Below are positions 1 to 10,247 of a stretch of 64,000 nucleotides of DNA, piece after piece. The notes beneath the pieces are model-generated. The model was not told where the DNA came from. It was given only the letters and a program-made list of their open reading frames with translations, and ran no database searches. Every line of letters begins with the position of its first letter. The stretch's first letter is position 1. This DNA comes from Aeoliella sp052161615 (GTDB taxonomy: Bacteria > Planctomycetota > Planctomycetia > Pirellulales > Lacipirellulaceae). A program made the translations under genes and the position numbers. The DNA is taken from positions 5,456,001 through 5,520,000 of the forward strand of contig NZ_CP197417.1 of NCBI RefSeq assembly GCF_052161615.1, in the 5' to 3' direction.

Positions 1-425
1 ACCTCGATCGGATCCTGCCCGAAGTCGTCGATACGATTCGCGACCGCGAAGTCCCCGGGGTCGAGCTTCTCAACAGCGCCGAGATGGCCAGCCAAGAAAT
101 CGCCGTCAGCACCGAGGGCGAAGACAACACCGTGTGGGGAGTGGCGATTTGGGAGCAAGTCGACCCCGAGATGGACTTCTTCTCCGTTTTCGTCGGCGGG
201 CTGACCAACGCTTTTGTTTGGGACGACACCCCCGGCGAGTTCCGCGTGGGCGACCCCGCTGGCAAGGGACGCCAAATCGCCGTGAAGACCTTGCAGCTCA
301 ATTTCTGGCGTCCTGGCGACGAATTTCTCGAGAACGAGGCCGAAATTCGCTATGGCGTGGCCCCCGGCAAGGGCTCGCTGTACGGCGTCGAAGAGGGGGT
401 TGCGTACCGGTGGACCTTCCGGTAG
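1..425 (+). CDS. C-terminal part of an unrecognised protein (5' end outside window)
   Basis: An open frame enters from the left edge (first full codon at base 3) and runs about 140 codons to a TAG. No family was recognised. The visible part is acidic, with short aromatic-rich strands such as DFFSVFVGG, WGVAIWEQV and VAYRWTF, which suggests a mostly beta fold. It lies where rplU would be expected, just ahead of rpmA, but bears no resemblance to ribosomal protein L21. Codon use matches the neighbouring genes, so the frame is probably real. The function cannot be assigned. Confidence 0.7.
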   Translation, partial: LDRILPEVVDTIRDREVPGVELLNSAEMASQEIAVSTEGEDNTVWGVAIWEQVDPEMDFFSVFVGGLTNAFVWDDTPGEFRVGDPAGKGRQIAVKTLQLNFWRPGDEFLENEAEIRYGVAPGKGSLYGVEEGVAYRWTFR

Positions 426-567
426 GATTTCCAGGCTCGATGGGGTAGTCTCACGCGCCTCGTCGGGTAGCCCCCGTACAAACCTCTCGTCGCCGGTGCG
501 GCTTAGCGCTTGCTCCGCGATCGATCGAGAAGTCCTCGAAGATTCTTAGTCGCGAAGGTCCACTGAA

Positions 568-813
568 ATGGCACATAAAAAAGGTCAGGGTTCGAGCCGC
601 AACGGTCGCGATTCCAACGCCCAACGTCGTGGTGTCAAGCGTTTCGGCGGTCAAACCGTCACCGCCGGCAGCATCTTGGTTCGCCAGCTCGGCAACAAGT
701 TCCACCCCGGCACCGGCGTCGGTCAGGGTAAGGACTTCACGCTGTTCGCGCTGATCGAAGGCACCGTCAAGTTCGATCAGGAAGGCCGCCGCGTGAACGT
801 GCTCGCCAACTAA
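568..813 (+). CDS. rpmA: 50S ribosomal protein L27
   Basis: L27 is a protein of the large ribosomal subunit whose N-terminal tail reaches the peptidyl-transferase centre. The 81-residue product starts MAHKKGQGSSRNGRDS, the conserved L27 N-terminus, and keeps the core GGQTVTAGSILVRQ and FHPGTGVGQGKDFTLFA. Length is usual for the family. There is no long N-terminal extension, so no sign of the proteolytic N-terminal processing known in Firmicutes. A strong terminator and then obg follow, the usual rpmA-obg order, but rplU is not upstream. Confidence 0.98.
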   Translation: MAHKKGQGSSRNGRDSNAQRRGVKRFGGQTVTAGSILVRQLGNKFHPGTGVGQGKDFTLFALIEGTVKFDQEGRRVNVLAN

Positions 814-857
814 TCTGGCTAGCTCGCTCCGCTAACAGCTCCTTAGCGTATAACATA

Positions 858-886
858 AGGGACGCCCCGTGCGTCCCTTTTTTTTT
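858..886 (+). terminator. Rho-independent terminator after rpmA
   Basis: A perfect 8-bp stem (AGGGACGC / GCGTCCCT) with a 5-base loop is followed directly by a run of nine T residues. It sits 45 bases after the rpmA stop and before the obg start, so obg probably has its own promoter or depends on read-through. Confidence 0.9.
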
Positions 887-925
887 GCTCCGCACGTTCT
901 CCCCACTCTTACCCCCGCCACAGCC

Positions 926-1927
926 ATGTTCGTCGATCGCGTGGAAGTCGAACTCGTAGCCGGCAAAGGGGGCGACGGCTGCGCCAGCTTCCGCCGCGAG
1001 AAGTACATCCCTCGCGGTGGCCCCGACGGTGGCGACGGTGGCAACGGCGGCAGCGTTATCGTCGTCGCCGAGCCAGGTGTCGATAGCCTCGCCGAACTTG
1101 CCCATCGCAAGCACTGGCGGGCCCGCAACGGAGTGCCCGGTGGCGGGAGTGGCTGCCACGGTGCAAATGCCGAAGACCTGATCATCCGCGTTCCCCCCGG
1201 CACACTGCTCCGCGACGCTAAGCACAACCTGATTCTGCGCGACCTGAAGAACGAAGGGGACAGCGTGGTAGCCGCCCGAGGTGGGCAGGGGGGCAAAGGC
1301 AACATCCGCTTCAAGAGCTCCACGAACCAAGTTCCCCGCGAGTACACCGCTGGCGGCGAAGGAGAGCATCGCTTCGTGATCTTCGAGCTCAAGCTGATCG
1401 CCGACGTTGGACTGTTGGGGAAACCCAACGCCGGCAAGAGCACGTTGCTCAGCCGTGTCTCGCGAGCTCGCCCCGAGATCGCCGACTACCCGTTCACGAC
1501 CAAGAAGCCCAACCTCGGCATCGTCCAGGTCGACCTCGACACCGAATTTGTCATGGCCGACATTCCCGGATTGATCGAAGGGGCTCACGAAGGAGCCGGC
1601 CTCGGCCTTGAGTTTCTTCGGCACGTCGAACGCACTCGGGTGCTCGTGCACCTCGTCGAGCCGATGCCAATGGACCAGAGCGATCCGGTGGCGAACTACC
1701 ACACGATTCGCAATGAGCTCGAACAGCACTCGAGCGAATTGGCATCGGTGCCCGAGATCATCGCCGTCAGCAAATGCGAACTACCTGGCGCCAAGGAACT
1801 TGCCGAAAAACTTGCCGCCGAAACCGGTCGCGAAGTTTACTCGTTCTCCTCCGTCACGGGCGAAGGACTCAATCGGGTACTTCGGCGGACCTACGAGTTA
1901 CTCCGCGAATCGCGTGCAGCCGACTGA
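926..1927 (+). CDS. obg: GTPase Obg (CgtA)
   Basis: Obg is a GTPase tied to 50S ribosome assembly and the stringent response. The start at the ATG giving MFVDRVEVELVAGKGGDG is chosen because this is the conserved Obg N-terminus; an earlier GTG would lie inside the terminator. The glycine-rich Obg fold (residues 1-160) is followed by a G domain with G1 GKPNAGKST, G2-like DYPFTT and G3 DIPG. The G4 motif, normally NKxD, reads SKCE, and G5 reads SSVTGEG. The 333 residues end after the G domain, without the variable OCT domain of some homologues. The 3' end overlaps the convergent glycosyltransferase gene by 37 bases. Confidence 0.96.
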   Translation: MFVDRVEVELVAGKGGDGCASFRREKYIPRGGPDGGDGGNGGSVIVVAEPGVDSLAELAHRKHWRARNGVPGGGSGCHGANAEDLIIRVPPGTLLRDAKHNLILRDLKNEGDSVVAARGGQGGKGNIRFKSSTNQVPREYTAGGEGEHRFVIFELKLIADVGLLGKPNAGKSTLLSRVSRARPEIADYPFTTKKPNLGIVQVDLDTEFVMADIPGLIEGAHEGAGLGLEFLRHVERTRVLVHLVEPMPMDQSDPVANYHTIRNELEQHSSELASVPEIIAVSKCELPGAKELAEKLAAETGREVYSFSSVTGEGLNRVLRRTYELLRESRAAD

Positions 1928-3162
1928 CGGGCGGCGACTTCTTCCAGCATTTCGTGGTACACGGATGCCATGCCGCGAGCCATCGCGACGTCCGAGAACT
2001 GCTCGCGGTGACGCTCCCGAGCGCAGCGGGCGAGCGACTCGCAGTCGACCGCGCCGCTGGCGAACTCGCCGATCGCGTCGGTCAATTGACTGACGCTTCC
2101 CGCCTCGACCAACAGGCCCGATTCGCGATGTTCGATCGCCGTGCTGGCACCTTCGACATGCGAAGCAATCACCGGCACGCCGGCTGCCATTGCTTCGAGC
2201 ACCACCATCGGCAGACCTTCGCCGTACAAACTCGGCAGCACCATCACGTCGAGCTTCGCCAGCTCCCCCGCGACGTTGGTCGTAAAGCCGGTGAACTCCA
2301 CCTGGTCGGCGATGCCGAGCTTTTCAACCTTGGCGCGAATCTGCTTCTCGTACTCGGGCGTCTCGAAACCACCAATGAGCCGTACGCGAACGTCATGCCC
2401 TAACGAAAGCGCGGCAGCCAGTGACTCCAGCAATACCTCGGTTCCCTTACGCGGGCGGAACAGCGCCACCATGCCAACCACCAATGGCCCCGTGCGTGGT
2501 GCGCGCTCCTCAACGTTTTCGCAGACCGGCACGCCGTTGGGGATCACGATGATCTTCGACGCCGGCACTCCGCGCTCGATCATGTACGGTTCGAGCGATG
2601 GCGAAACCACCACTACGCGTGAAGCGTTCTTCAGGCAGAACTTCTCGACCCACGAGTTGATGCGATTCTGCCAGTAGCGATCCGAGTCGCGAGACACGGG
2701 ACTGTGAACGTGATATACCCACGGCACACCGAGCGACCTCGCCGCGATTGCCGTCACCAGCGCCGTCCGCGGAGTGTGAGCGTGCAGGATGCGATAGCCA
2801 TGTTGATGCACGAGCTGTTTGATGCCACCCACCGCCCGGAAATCGAGCCGCGAGCGCATCTTCAGGGGCACTAGCCGCACCTTCGACTTCCGCACTTCGC
2901 CGAACTTGCCGCTCTTCAGCGCGGCGAAGTCGACCCCGAATCCCTCGTTCGCTAGCTGCATCGCGAGCAAGTCCTGCACCCGCTCGGCACCCGAGTAGTG
3001 CTCGCCATTGATCACGTGCAGCACGCGCGTGGTAATCGGCGGACGAAGCGGCAGCAGCACCGGCTGCTCGTCACTCGCGAGGCGTTGCGAAGGTTTCTCG
3101 CGCGCTTCGGTGGAGAGCACTTCGGTTGGAAATAAATGGATCGTGGGAGGTGAGCCGGACAT
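1891..3162 (-). CDS. Glycosyltransferase, GT4 family (GT-B fold)
   Basis: This is probably a cytoplasmic or membrane-associated enzyme moving a sugar from a nucleotide-sugar donor to a surface glycan. The N-terminal domain has the GT4-type opening RVLHVINGEHYSGAERV. The C-terminal domain has VVGMVALFRPRKGTEVLLES and the donor-site motif YGEGLPMVVLEAMAAGVPV with the conserved E-x7-E spacing. The start (MSGSPPTIHLFP) is chosen because the upstream in-frame sequence is arginine-rich and looks non-coding. The product has 423 residues. It is divergent from cutA, with a 160-base shared upstream region, and lies near the polysaccharide-export genes. The exact sugar is unknown. Confidence 0.88.
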   Translation of the reverse strand: MSGSPPTIHLFPTEVLSTEAREKPSQRLASDEQPVLLPLRPPITTRVLHVINGEHYSGAERVQDLLAMQLANEGFGVDFAALKSGKFGEVRKSKVRLVPLKMRSRLDFRAVGGIKQLVHQHGYRILHAHTPRTALVTAIAARSLGVPWVYHVHSPVSRDSDRYWQNRINSWVEKFCLKNASRVVVVSPSLEPYMIERGVPASKIIVIPNGVPVCENVEERAPRTGPLVVGMVALFRPRKGTEVLLESLAAALSLGHDVRVRLIGGFETPEYEKQIRAKVEKLGIADQVEFTGFTTNVAGELAKLDVMVLPSLYGEGLPMVVLEAMAAGVPVIASHVEGASTAIEHRESGLLVEAGSVSQLTDAIGEFASGAVDCESLARCARERHREQFSDVAMARGMASVYHEMLEEVAARQSAARDSRSNS

Positions 3163-3322
3163 GGATCGAAGCACAATTGGTCGAAGGGACGGGCTGATTC
3201 TCAAGCTTACGCCGAGCCTCGCCCGGCGGCCGGCCGATGAGCGAGTTCGCCACGGGACTGCATGCGTTGGCACGCTCCATTCGCTACAATCGACTCGACC
3301 TTACCCCTCTGAGACTTCTGCC

Positions 3323-3649
3323 ATGCCCGACTTCGTTGTCATCACCACCACAACCGGCGACCACGCGGTCGCCCAGCAAATTGCCACCGACCTGGTGGAC
3401 CGCCGCCTCGTGGCGTGTGCGCAAATCGCGGGACCTGTCCGCAGCGTCTACCGCTGGCAGGGCCGCGTTGAGTACACCGAGGAGATGGTCGTCACGTTCA
3501 AGACATCCACCGCCAATGTCGACGCCGTGAAGCAGGCCATCGCCGAACTTCATCCTTACGACGTTCCTGAGCTGATCGTCACGCCGATCATCGACGGCGG
3601 CCAGTCGTACCTCGCCTGGATGGACGAGCAAACCCGCACGACCTCTTGA
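3323..3649 (+). CDS. cutA: Divalent-cation tolerance protein CutA
   Basis: CutA forms small trimers linked to copper and divalent-cation tolerance. The 108-residue product has the family hallmarks: TTTTGDHAVAQQIA near the N-terminus, RLVACAQI, SVYRWQGRVE, and HPYDVPELIVTPI before the C-terminal SYLAWMDE. The start is the ATG opening MPDFVVITTTTGD, which gives the usual family length; longer in-frame starts run into non-coding-looking sequence. Confidence 0.95.
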   Translation: MPDFVVITTTTGDHAVAQQIATDLVDRRLVACAQIAGPVRSVYRWQGRVEYTEEMVVTFKTSTANVDAVKQAIAELHPYDVPELIVTPIIDGGQSYLAWMDEQTRTTS

Positions 3650-3666
3650 GCGCTGGAACTACTAAA

Positions 3667-3718
3667 TGTGGGAGGGCTCTCCAAGGAAGCTTTGTGGGAG
3701 GGCTCTCCGAGTCCGATT
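3667..3718. repeat. Hairpin repeat family A, two tandem copies
   Basis: Two copies of the sequence beginning TGTGGGAGGGCTCTCC lie between the convergent ends of cutA and the Wza-like gene. The first copy is cut off after the TCC loop. The second is complete and folds as GGGCTC-TCC-GAGTCC, with one G-T pair. Further copies are at 36512, 37502, 53992, 54031 and, more divergent, 49533. Confidence 0.85.
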
Positions 3719-3732
3719 CCCCAGCCCTCATG

Positions 3733-4998
3733 CTACTGCGTGATGATCGTACTCACCGTGCCAAAGCCCTGGCCCCAGATCATTTCGATCGGCACCGCAG
3801 CGTACACGCCGCGGGTGAAGACTTGCTCGATCACCTCGTCCGCCATTTGAATCGCATTCTTCGGCACCAGGATGATGTCGGAATCGTTCAGCCAGATCTC
3901 ATCCGCCGGCACGGGGCGGCGGGCGTAGAGCGCGCCGCGTAGGTCGACCATCGTGGCCAGCAGTCGCCAGTCGTCGCCGCGGCGGAACACCACGACCTGC
4001 CGAAGGTTCGAGCCGACTTTCCAGCCACCCGCCCGCGCAATCGCCTGCATAGTCGTGGTGGGACCCTGCAACTCGAATTGTCCCGGAGTTTGGACTTGGC
4101 CGAGAACGTACACGAACCGCTGTGCCCGTTGCGTCAAGTCCGGCGTAATCCGAACACCAGGAATCACTTGGTGGTAGCGAGCGTCGATCTCCATCTTCGC
4201 TTCGCTAATGGTGAGACCCTGCACGTACACGCTGCCAATCGCGGGTAGGTTAATCTGCCCGGCCGGGGTCACGTTCACTTGCAACTGACGACCACCGAGC
4301 ACACCACCGCGGGCATCAACGGTTTCCATGAGGTCTTCGAGCCGTGTGTCGACGCGAACCGCTGTCACGGTAATCGCTGGAACGCGGTAGTAACGCTTGT
4401 ACTTCTCTTCGAGCTCGTCACGCAGCGTCGGAATCGAATGCCCCGCCGCACGTACTTGGCCCAACAGGGGAAGCGTAATCGTGCCGTCCGGCTGTATGAT
4501 CACTTGGCGGCTCAGGTCGTCGGTGCCAGTCGCTCCGTCTTCTGTGCCTGACGAAGGCACACCGCCACCGGCGGTGAGCGATTCGACACGAATCACGTCG
4601 CCCACTTGGAGTTCGTAGGGATGCGACAGCACCTCGCGAGTCCGCAGGTAGTACATCGCGAGCTGATCACCAACCCGCAGGCGGTACTCCGAAACATGGG
4701 GCAAGCGAGCATGCCCGACGTACTCACCCTGAGCGTAGGTTTGCCAGTTGCTGCAACCCCGCGAGTCCCAACCCACTTCACCACACCCACCACCGGCGGC
4801 GCTGTCGACCGACCAGATGTTGTAGGGAGCAGCCGGACTAATGGCCTGACAAAGCTCGATCTCGGGCGACGTGGACGCGGGGGGCGTCTCCACGGGAACC
4901 GCGCGGTCGCGCGGCGCCATGGCGAGCAGCGACAGCATCGCGGCCGCGAAGGTCGCGGTAGCAAGCACAGGCAGGCGGTATTTCGTCTTGGAAGTCAT
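3733..4998 (-). CDS. Polysaccharide export protein (Wza/SLBB type)
   Basis: This is a likely periplasmic or outer-membrane component that exports a surface or secreted polysaccharide. The 421-residue product starts MTSKTKYRLPVLATATFAAA, a signal-like hydrophobic N-terminus. A poly-export domain (YRLRVGDQLAMYY ... LQVGDVIRVES ... VIIQPDGTITLPLLGQV) is followed by SLBB-like repeats (VNVTPAGQINLPAIGSVYVQGLT, and VYVLGQVQTPGQFELQG). No lipobox cysteine follows the signal, unlike E. coli Wza. It lies 19 bases downstream of the TPR lipoprotein gene, so the two are probably co-transcribed. No Wzc-like kinase or polymerase is in this window. Confidence 0.88.
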   Translation of the reverse strand: MTSKTKYRLPVLATATFAAAMLSLLAMAPRDRAVPVETPPASTSPEIELCQAISPAAPYNIWSVDSAAGGGCGEVGWDSRGCSNWQTYAQGEYVGHARLPHVSEYRLRVGDQLAMYYLRTREVLSHPYELQVGDVIRVESLTAGGGVPSSGTEDGATGTDDLSRQVIIQPDGTITLPLLGQVRAAGHSIPTLRDELEEKYKRYYRVPAITVTAVRVDTRLEDLMETVDARGGVLGGRQLQVNVTPAGQINLPAIGSVYVQGLTISEAKMEIDARYHQVIPGVRITPDLTQRAQRFVYVLGQVQTPGQFELQGPTTTMQAIARAGGWKVGSNLRQVVVFRRGDDWRLLATMVDLRGALYARRPVPADEIWLNDSDIILVPKNAIQMADEVIEQVFTRGVYAAVPIEMIWGQGFGTVSTIITQ

Positions 4999-5017
4999 AT
5001 TCGATGCGTCTACTTGG

Positions 5018-6562
5018 TTACCACCAGGTCGTCTGGGGGCGCGACTGTTGGGGCGATGCCGCCTGCGTCGCGGGGGCCTGGGCGGGTGTGTTCGGCGCCG
5101 AGGCAACGCTCCCCGCGGGAGAATCACTCCCCATGCGATTGAACTCGTCCGGCGAGACCCATTGGATCCCGCGTTCGGCCGAGAACTGTCCTCGCGAAAT
5201 CTCATGCTGTGCAAGTTGCATCGCCGTCTGCTCGTGCATCTGGGCGAGTTCGGGATGGTTCAGCTTTCCTTGCACGTACGCCAAGTTGCGATGCGTGGCG
5301 CTGGCATTGGCGAGCTTCACCGAGTGCTCGAGCATCTCGAGCGACTGCGGATAACGCCCTGCCCGCGCGAGGAGCACGCCCGCTTCGTTCGCCGCCAAGT
5401 GATTCTGCGGATGAGCCACCACCGCACTGCGATACATGGTCAAGCTCTTGCGGATGGCCTGCGGCGTGTTGTCCCGCGCGGCCATTTGGGCGTAGATCTT
5501 GCCCATGCCAAACAGCATCATCGAGCCCGCCTGCTCCCCCTTCACCGCCGCTGCGAGCTTCTGCTGGGCATAGAGGTGGTACATGGCGGTCGCTTCGTGC
5601 GCGAGCGTCCACTCCGATTTGCTCTCGTGCAGCATCGGTGTCTGGTGCCCGGCGGCGATCCCCTGGGGGCGAATCTTGCCATTCGTGCATTTCGCGAAAT
5701 CGTCAGCCTCGGCCAGCGCTCGTAAACCGGCGGCGAGCGACCGTGTGTGGCGGTCGGTCATTTGACTCGCGTCCTTGGACTGGGCGAGCTCGACGAGCAA
5801 CTGCTCGAACCGTGCCCGAGCCGCGTGGAGCGCCCCATGCCGTGCAAGCGTAAACGCTTCCTGCACTCGGGGACGGAACTGCTCGCTGAGTTGATCCTCG
5901 GCCGGATAGTAGGCCATTAGCTCGTCGATCGAAGTCGCCGCGGCCGCCGCAGCGTCTTCGTCAAACTCGTCCACTTCGTAAGCATGGCTCGGCGAGGGCG
6001 TATCCACGGCAGCCACTTCTCCGTGCAACAGGGCACCCTCGTGCTTCGCTTGCGTCTTCGCGGGCAGCTCGGGCTCCGCGGGTGCAGCCTCTGCTTCCGC
6101 GACCACGGGCTCCTCAAATTCCTCGAACTCAAGCACCCCGCGATCCCCCGCTAGCTCTTCCTCCTGAATCGGCGGGAGCAACTCCAGCAGCGGTGCCCGA
6201 TCGGCGTCGGCGACTTGGTGATCGACTGGATGGTCGACTTCCGGCGTGATGCCGGGCGGCGTGACGTCGGAACTCACGGGTGCCTCGGGCATTCGCACCA
6301 GGACACTCATCTCGGGGGGCGGGGGCAATCGAAAGAGCTGCGGCTCTCGCTGCGCTACACGATTGACTACCCGCGACACTTTCTTCTTCTCTGGCGGAAG
6401 GCTTCCCGCGAGGATGCTTTCGTCCGGCGCGGTCCACGCTTGTGGAGGAGCAAGCTGCGCCGTTGGATCAGCTACGGGCTCGCTGCTACATCCAGCAGCG
6501 CCGAGCGCTAGCCCGGTGAGCAGCAGCGTTGTCGTTCGCCTTGGTCGCGGCATTCGATGCAT
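5018..6562 (-). CDS. TPR-repeat lipoprotein, partner of the export protein
   Basis: The 514-residue product begins with a lipoprotein signal (basic MPRPRR, hydrophobic LLLTGLALGAAGC, lipobox Cys25) followed by a long low-complexity region rich in Pro, Glu and Ala. The C-terminal half is helical with TPR-like units, for example NEAGVLLARAGRYPQSLEMLEHSVKLA followed by HRNLAYVQGKLNHPELA. It ends in a Gln/Pro/Ser-rich tail. Its position directly upstream of the Wza-like gene suggests a scaffold role in polysaccharide export. A start three codons later (MPRPRR) is equally possible. The family is not recognised beyond the TPRs. Confidence 0.82.
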   Translation of the reverse strand: MHRMPRPRRTTTLLLTGLALGAAGCSSEPVADPTAQLAPPQAWTAPDESILAGSLPPEKKKVSRVVNRVAQREPQLFRLPPPPEMSVLVRMPEAPVSSDVTPPGITPEVDHPVDHQVADADRAPLLELLPPIQEEELAGDRGVLEFEEFEEPVVAEAEAAPAEPELPAKTQAKHEGALLHGEVAAVDTPSPSHAYEVDEFDEDAAAAAATSIDELMAYYPAEDQLSEQFRPRVQEAFTLARHGALHAARARFEQLLVELAQSKDASQMTDRHTRSLAAGLRALAEADDFAKCTNGKIRPQGIAAGHQTPMLHESKSEWTLAHEATAMYHLYAQQKLAAAVKGEQAGSMMLFGMGKIYAQMAARDNTPQAIRKSLTMYRSAVVAHPQNHLAANEAGVLLARAGRYPQSLEMLEHSVKLANASATHRNLAYVQGKLNHPELAQMHEQTAMQLAQHEISRGQFSAERGIQWVSPDEFNRMGSDSPAGSVASAPNTPAQAPATQAASPQQSRPQTTWW

Positions 6563-6819
6563 GGAAACAATCAGGGGGAAGCGGCCAGGGTCGATACAGC
6601 TCGGTGCGCACGCCAAACGCGGGCGCACCACTTGCCAAGTGAAAGTCGGCCAGTCATTGGCGGCCGAACTAGCAAAAGCCGTGCAATCGAACCTAGCTGC
6701 GACCCGCGCACTCGGCACGGCCCGCATAACCCTACCCGCTTCAATCGCTAGCACACGGCGCTGGCCGCAAACCTTATGCAGTTTCCAATGGCTGCTAGCA
6801 CGCTTTACGGCTGGCAGCT

Positions 6820-7788
6820 TTACGACTGGAAGAGACGGCGCTGCGTTTCGGGCAAGAGAGGCTCGGCGTTGAAACCCGCATTGCGAAGGTGTTCGTCGAA
6901 GCCTTTTGGCCCATGCGTGGTGTAGATCTTTCGCGGCGCTACCCGCCCGGCGGCCTCCAGCAGCTCGTCGAAATCCGCGTGATCGGAGAGAGGTAGCGCC
7001 ACGTCGACACCCAGCCGAGCTTGCGTCGAAGGATTCACCGCCCAACCCGTCACGGCGATCGACACCGTCTCTCCAAGGCCGGCCAGGCGAAACCCCTTCA
7101 TCGACTGTGGCAGGGTCACTACCACCTGACCATTCAGTGTCTGGCGACGATACATGCCGTAATTGCCGAGCTTCGCGCCACACTTCTCGTAGACTTTGCT
7201 CACTTCGGCGATCGTTGGATGCTGGAGTACTCGCTGCCCGTGCCGTGTGAGGATCGCCGTGACTTCCTGGGCTTTGCCGAGCGCGTAGGCGTGAACAACG
7301 GGCGTTTTTCCCTGACTCTTCGCTGCTTCGATTGTCTCGAGCAACTGCTCGATCACCAGCTCGCGGGGTGGCATGCGGTAGCGGGGCGAGCCGAACGTAG
7401 TCTCCATTACTAATATGTCTGTGTGCGGAAGCTCCGCAGGCTCGGCGGTGAGCGAATCGCCTAGCTTGAAATCGCCCGTGTAGAGCAAGCGCTCCTTGCC
7501 ATCGTCCGCGAGCAGCATGGCGGAACCCAAGCAGTGTCCAGCTGGATAAGTGGTGAGCTCGACCTCGCCCAGCTTCATCGGTGCGTGGTACGGCATCTCG
7601 CGAACCTGCAGGAGCTTGCCGAGTCGATGGCGATACAGCGCCCCCGTCGCCGGCGTTGCGTACGCCATTTCGTGCCGTGCCATGTGGTCGGCGTGGGCGT
7701 GCGAGACGAATCCTCGCGGCTGGCGACGACGAAAGTCGACCGCCAGGCCGGCTCGCGTGATTTTCAGGCCGTCGTCGTAGTGGAACAT
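6820..7788 (-). CDS. MBL-fold beta-CASP-like nuclease/hydrolase
   Basis: This is a metallo-beta-lactamase-fold enzyme of 322 residues, related to the exonuclease-type proteins often found with ATP-dependent DNA ligases. The zinc-binding signature is SHAHADHM. Further metal-site elements are PAGHCLGSAM, LLYTGDF, LSDHADFDEL and the C-terminal TTHGP. The start MFHYDDGLKITRAG is chosen because such proteins begin directly with the substrate-domain strand. No DNA ligase gene is adjacent here. A nucleic-acid substrate is inferred from the family only. Confidence 0.85.
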   Translation of the reverse strand: MFHYDDGLKITRAGLAVDFRRRQPRGFVSHAHADHMARHEMAYATPATGALYRHRLGKLLQVREMPYHAPMKLGEVELTTYPAGHCLGSAMLLADDGKERLLYTGDFKLGDSLTAEPAELPHTDILVMETTFGSPRYRMPPRELVIEQLLETIEAAKSQGKTPVVHAYALGKAQEVTAILTRHGQRVLQHPTIAEVSKVYEKCGAKLGNYGMYRRQTLNGQVVVTLPQSMKGFRLAGLGETVSIAVTGWAVNPSTQARLGVDVALPLSDHADFDELLEAAGRVAPRKIYTTHGPKGFDEHLRNAGFNAEPLLPETQRRLFQS

Positions 7789-7907
7789 GGAACTGCTGCG
7801 GAAAGCACGCGGGGTGGGTTGTATCGATTGTTCCGGCAATCACGCCGCACCCCCTGCGTGCTATCCTATCACATTCCGTTTCCGCTCGCTCTGGTTGGTT
7901 AGTCAGC

Positions 7908-8708
7908 ATGGGTTATCTCGAAATCATCCTCCTCGGCATCATTCAGGGCATCGCCGAGTTCCTGCCAATCAGCTCGTCGGGGCATTTGGTGGTCGCCAAC
8001 GCCTTGCTCCAAGCGATGGGGCACGCTCCCGCCGAGGACATGCTGGAAGTGAACGTCGTGCTCCACCTCGGCACGCTGCTGGCGGTGCTCGTGCATTACC
8101 GGCGCGAGATCGTTCGCATGTTCACACGCGATAAGCGTGTTGCCGTCGCCGTAGTGCTGGCGACCATTCCTGCAGCGATCGTTGGCATTGGGATCAAAAA
8201 AGGACTGAGTGATTATCAAGCGGATCAAATCCTTGAAAATGTATTGCTCGTTGGTTGTTTGTTTCCTGTGACTGCGATGATGCTGGTGTTCGCCATGCGC
8301 CGAACGCCGGGCGACACCGACTACACCGAGATCAGTTACTCGCGGGCGCTGCTCATCGGTCTCGCGCAAGCCTTCGCCATCCTGCCCGGCATTTCGCGTA
8401 GCGGAACCACCATCGCCGCGGGCATCGCATGCGGGCTTCGCCGCGAGTCGGCCGCCACGTTTGCGTTCCTCATGGCCATCCCCGCCATCGCTGGTGCCGG
8501 CTTCCTCGAAGGACTCGACATTTTGGAAGAGGGAGCAACGGGAACCCCGATTGCTGTACTCGTCGTGGGCTTCGTGGTGTCGTTCGTCGTTGGCTGGGGA
8601 TCGCTGTTGCTCCTGATTCGTTTCGTGCGACAAGGAACGCTCTCGATCTTTGCGTGGTACCTCGTCCCGCTAGGCATCGCCGTCGTCACCTGGCAACTAC
8701 TAGGCTGA
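7908..8708 (+). CDS. uppP: Undecaprenyl-diphosphatase UppP (BacA)
   Basis: This integral membrane enzyme removes a phosphate from undecaprenyl pyrophosphate, recycling the lipid carrier for peptidoglycan and polysaccharide synthesis. The 266-residue product has both family motifs: QGIAEFLPISSSGHLVV near the N-terminus and PGISRSGTTIA in the second half, each in a membrane-associated stretch. At least seven hydrophobic segments can be seen. It is divergent from the MBL-fold gene. Confidence 0.97.
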   Translation: MGYLEIILLGIIQGIAEFLPISSSGHLVVANALLQAMGHAPAEDMLEVNVVLHLGTLLAVLVHYRREIVRMFTRDKRVAVAVVLATIPAAIVGIGIKKGLSDYQADQILENVLLVGCLFPVTAMMLVFAMRRTPGDTDYTEISYSRALLIGLAQAFAILPGISRSGTTIAAGIACGLRRESAATFAFLMAIPAIAGAGFLEGLDILEEGATGTPIAVLVVGFVVSFVVGWGSLLLLIRFVRQGTLSIFAWYLVPLGIAVVTWQLLG

Positions 8709-10247
<1,539 letters not shown>

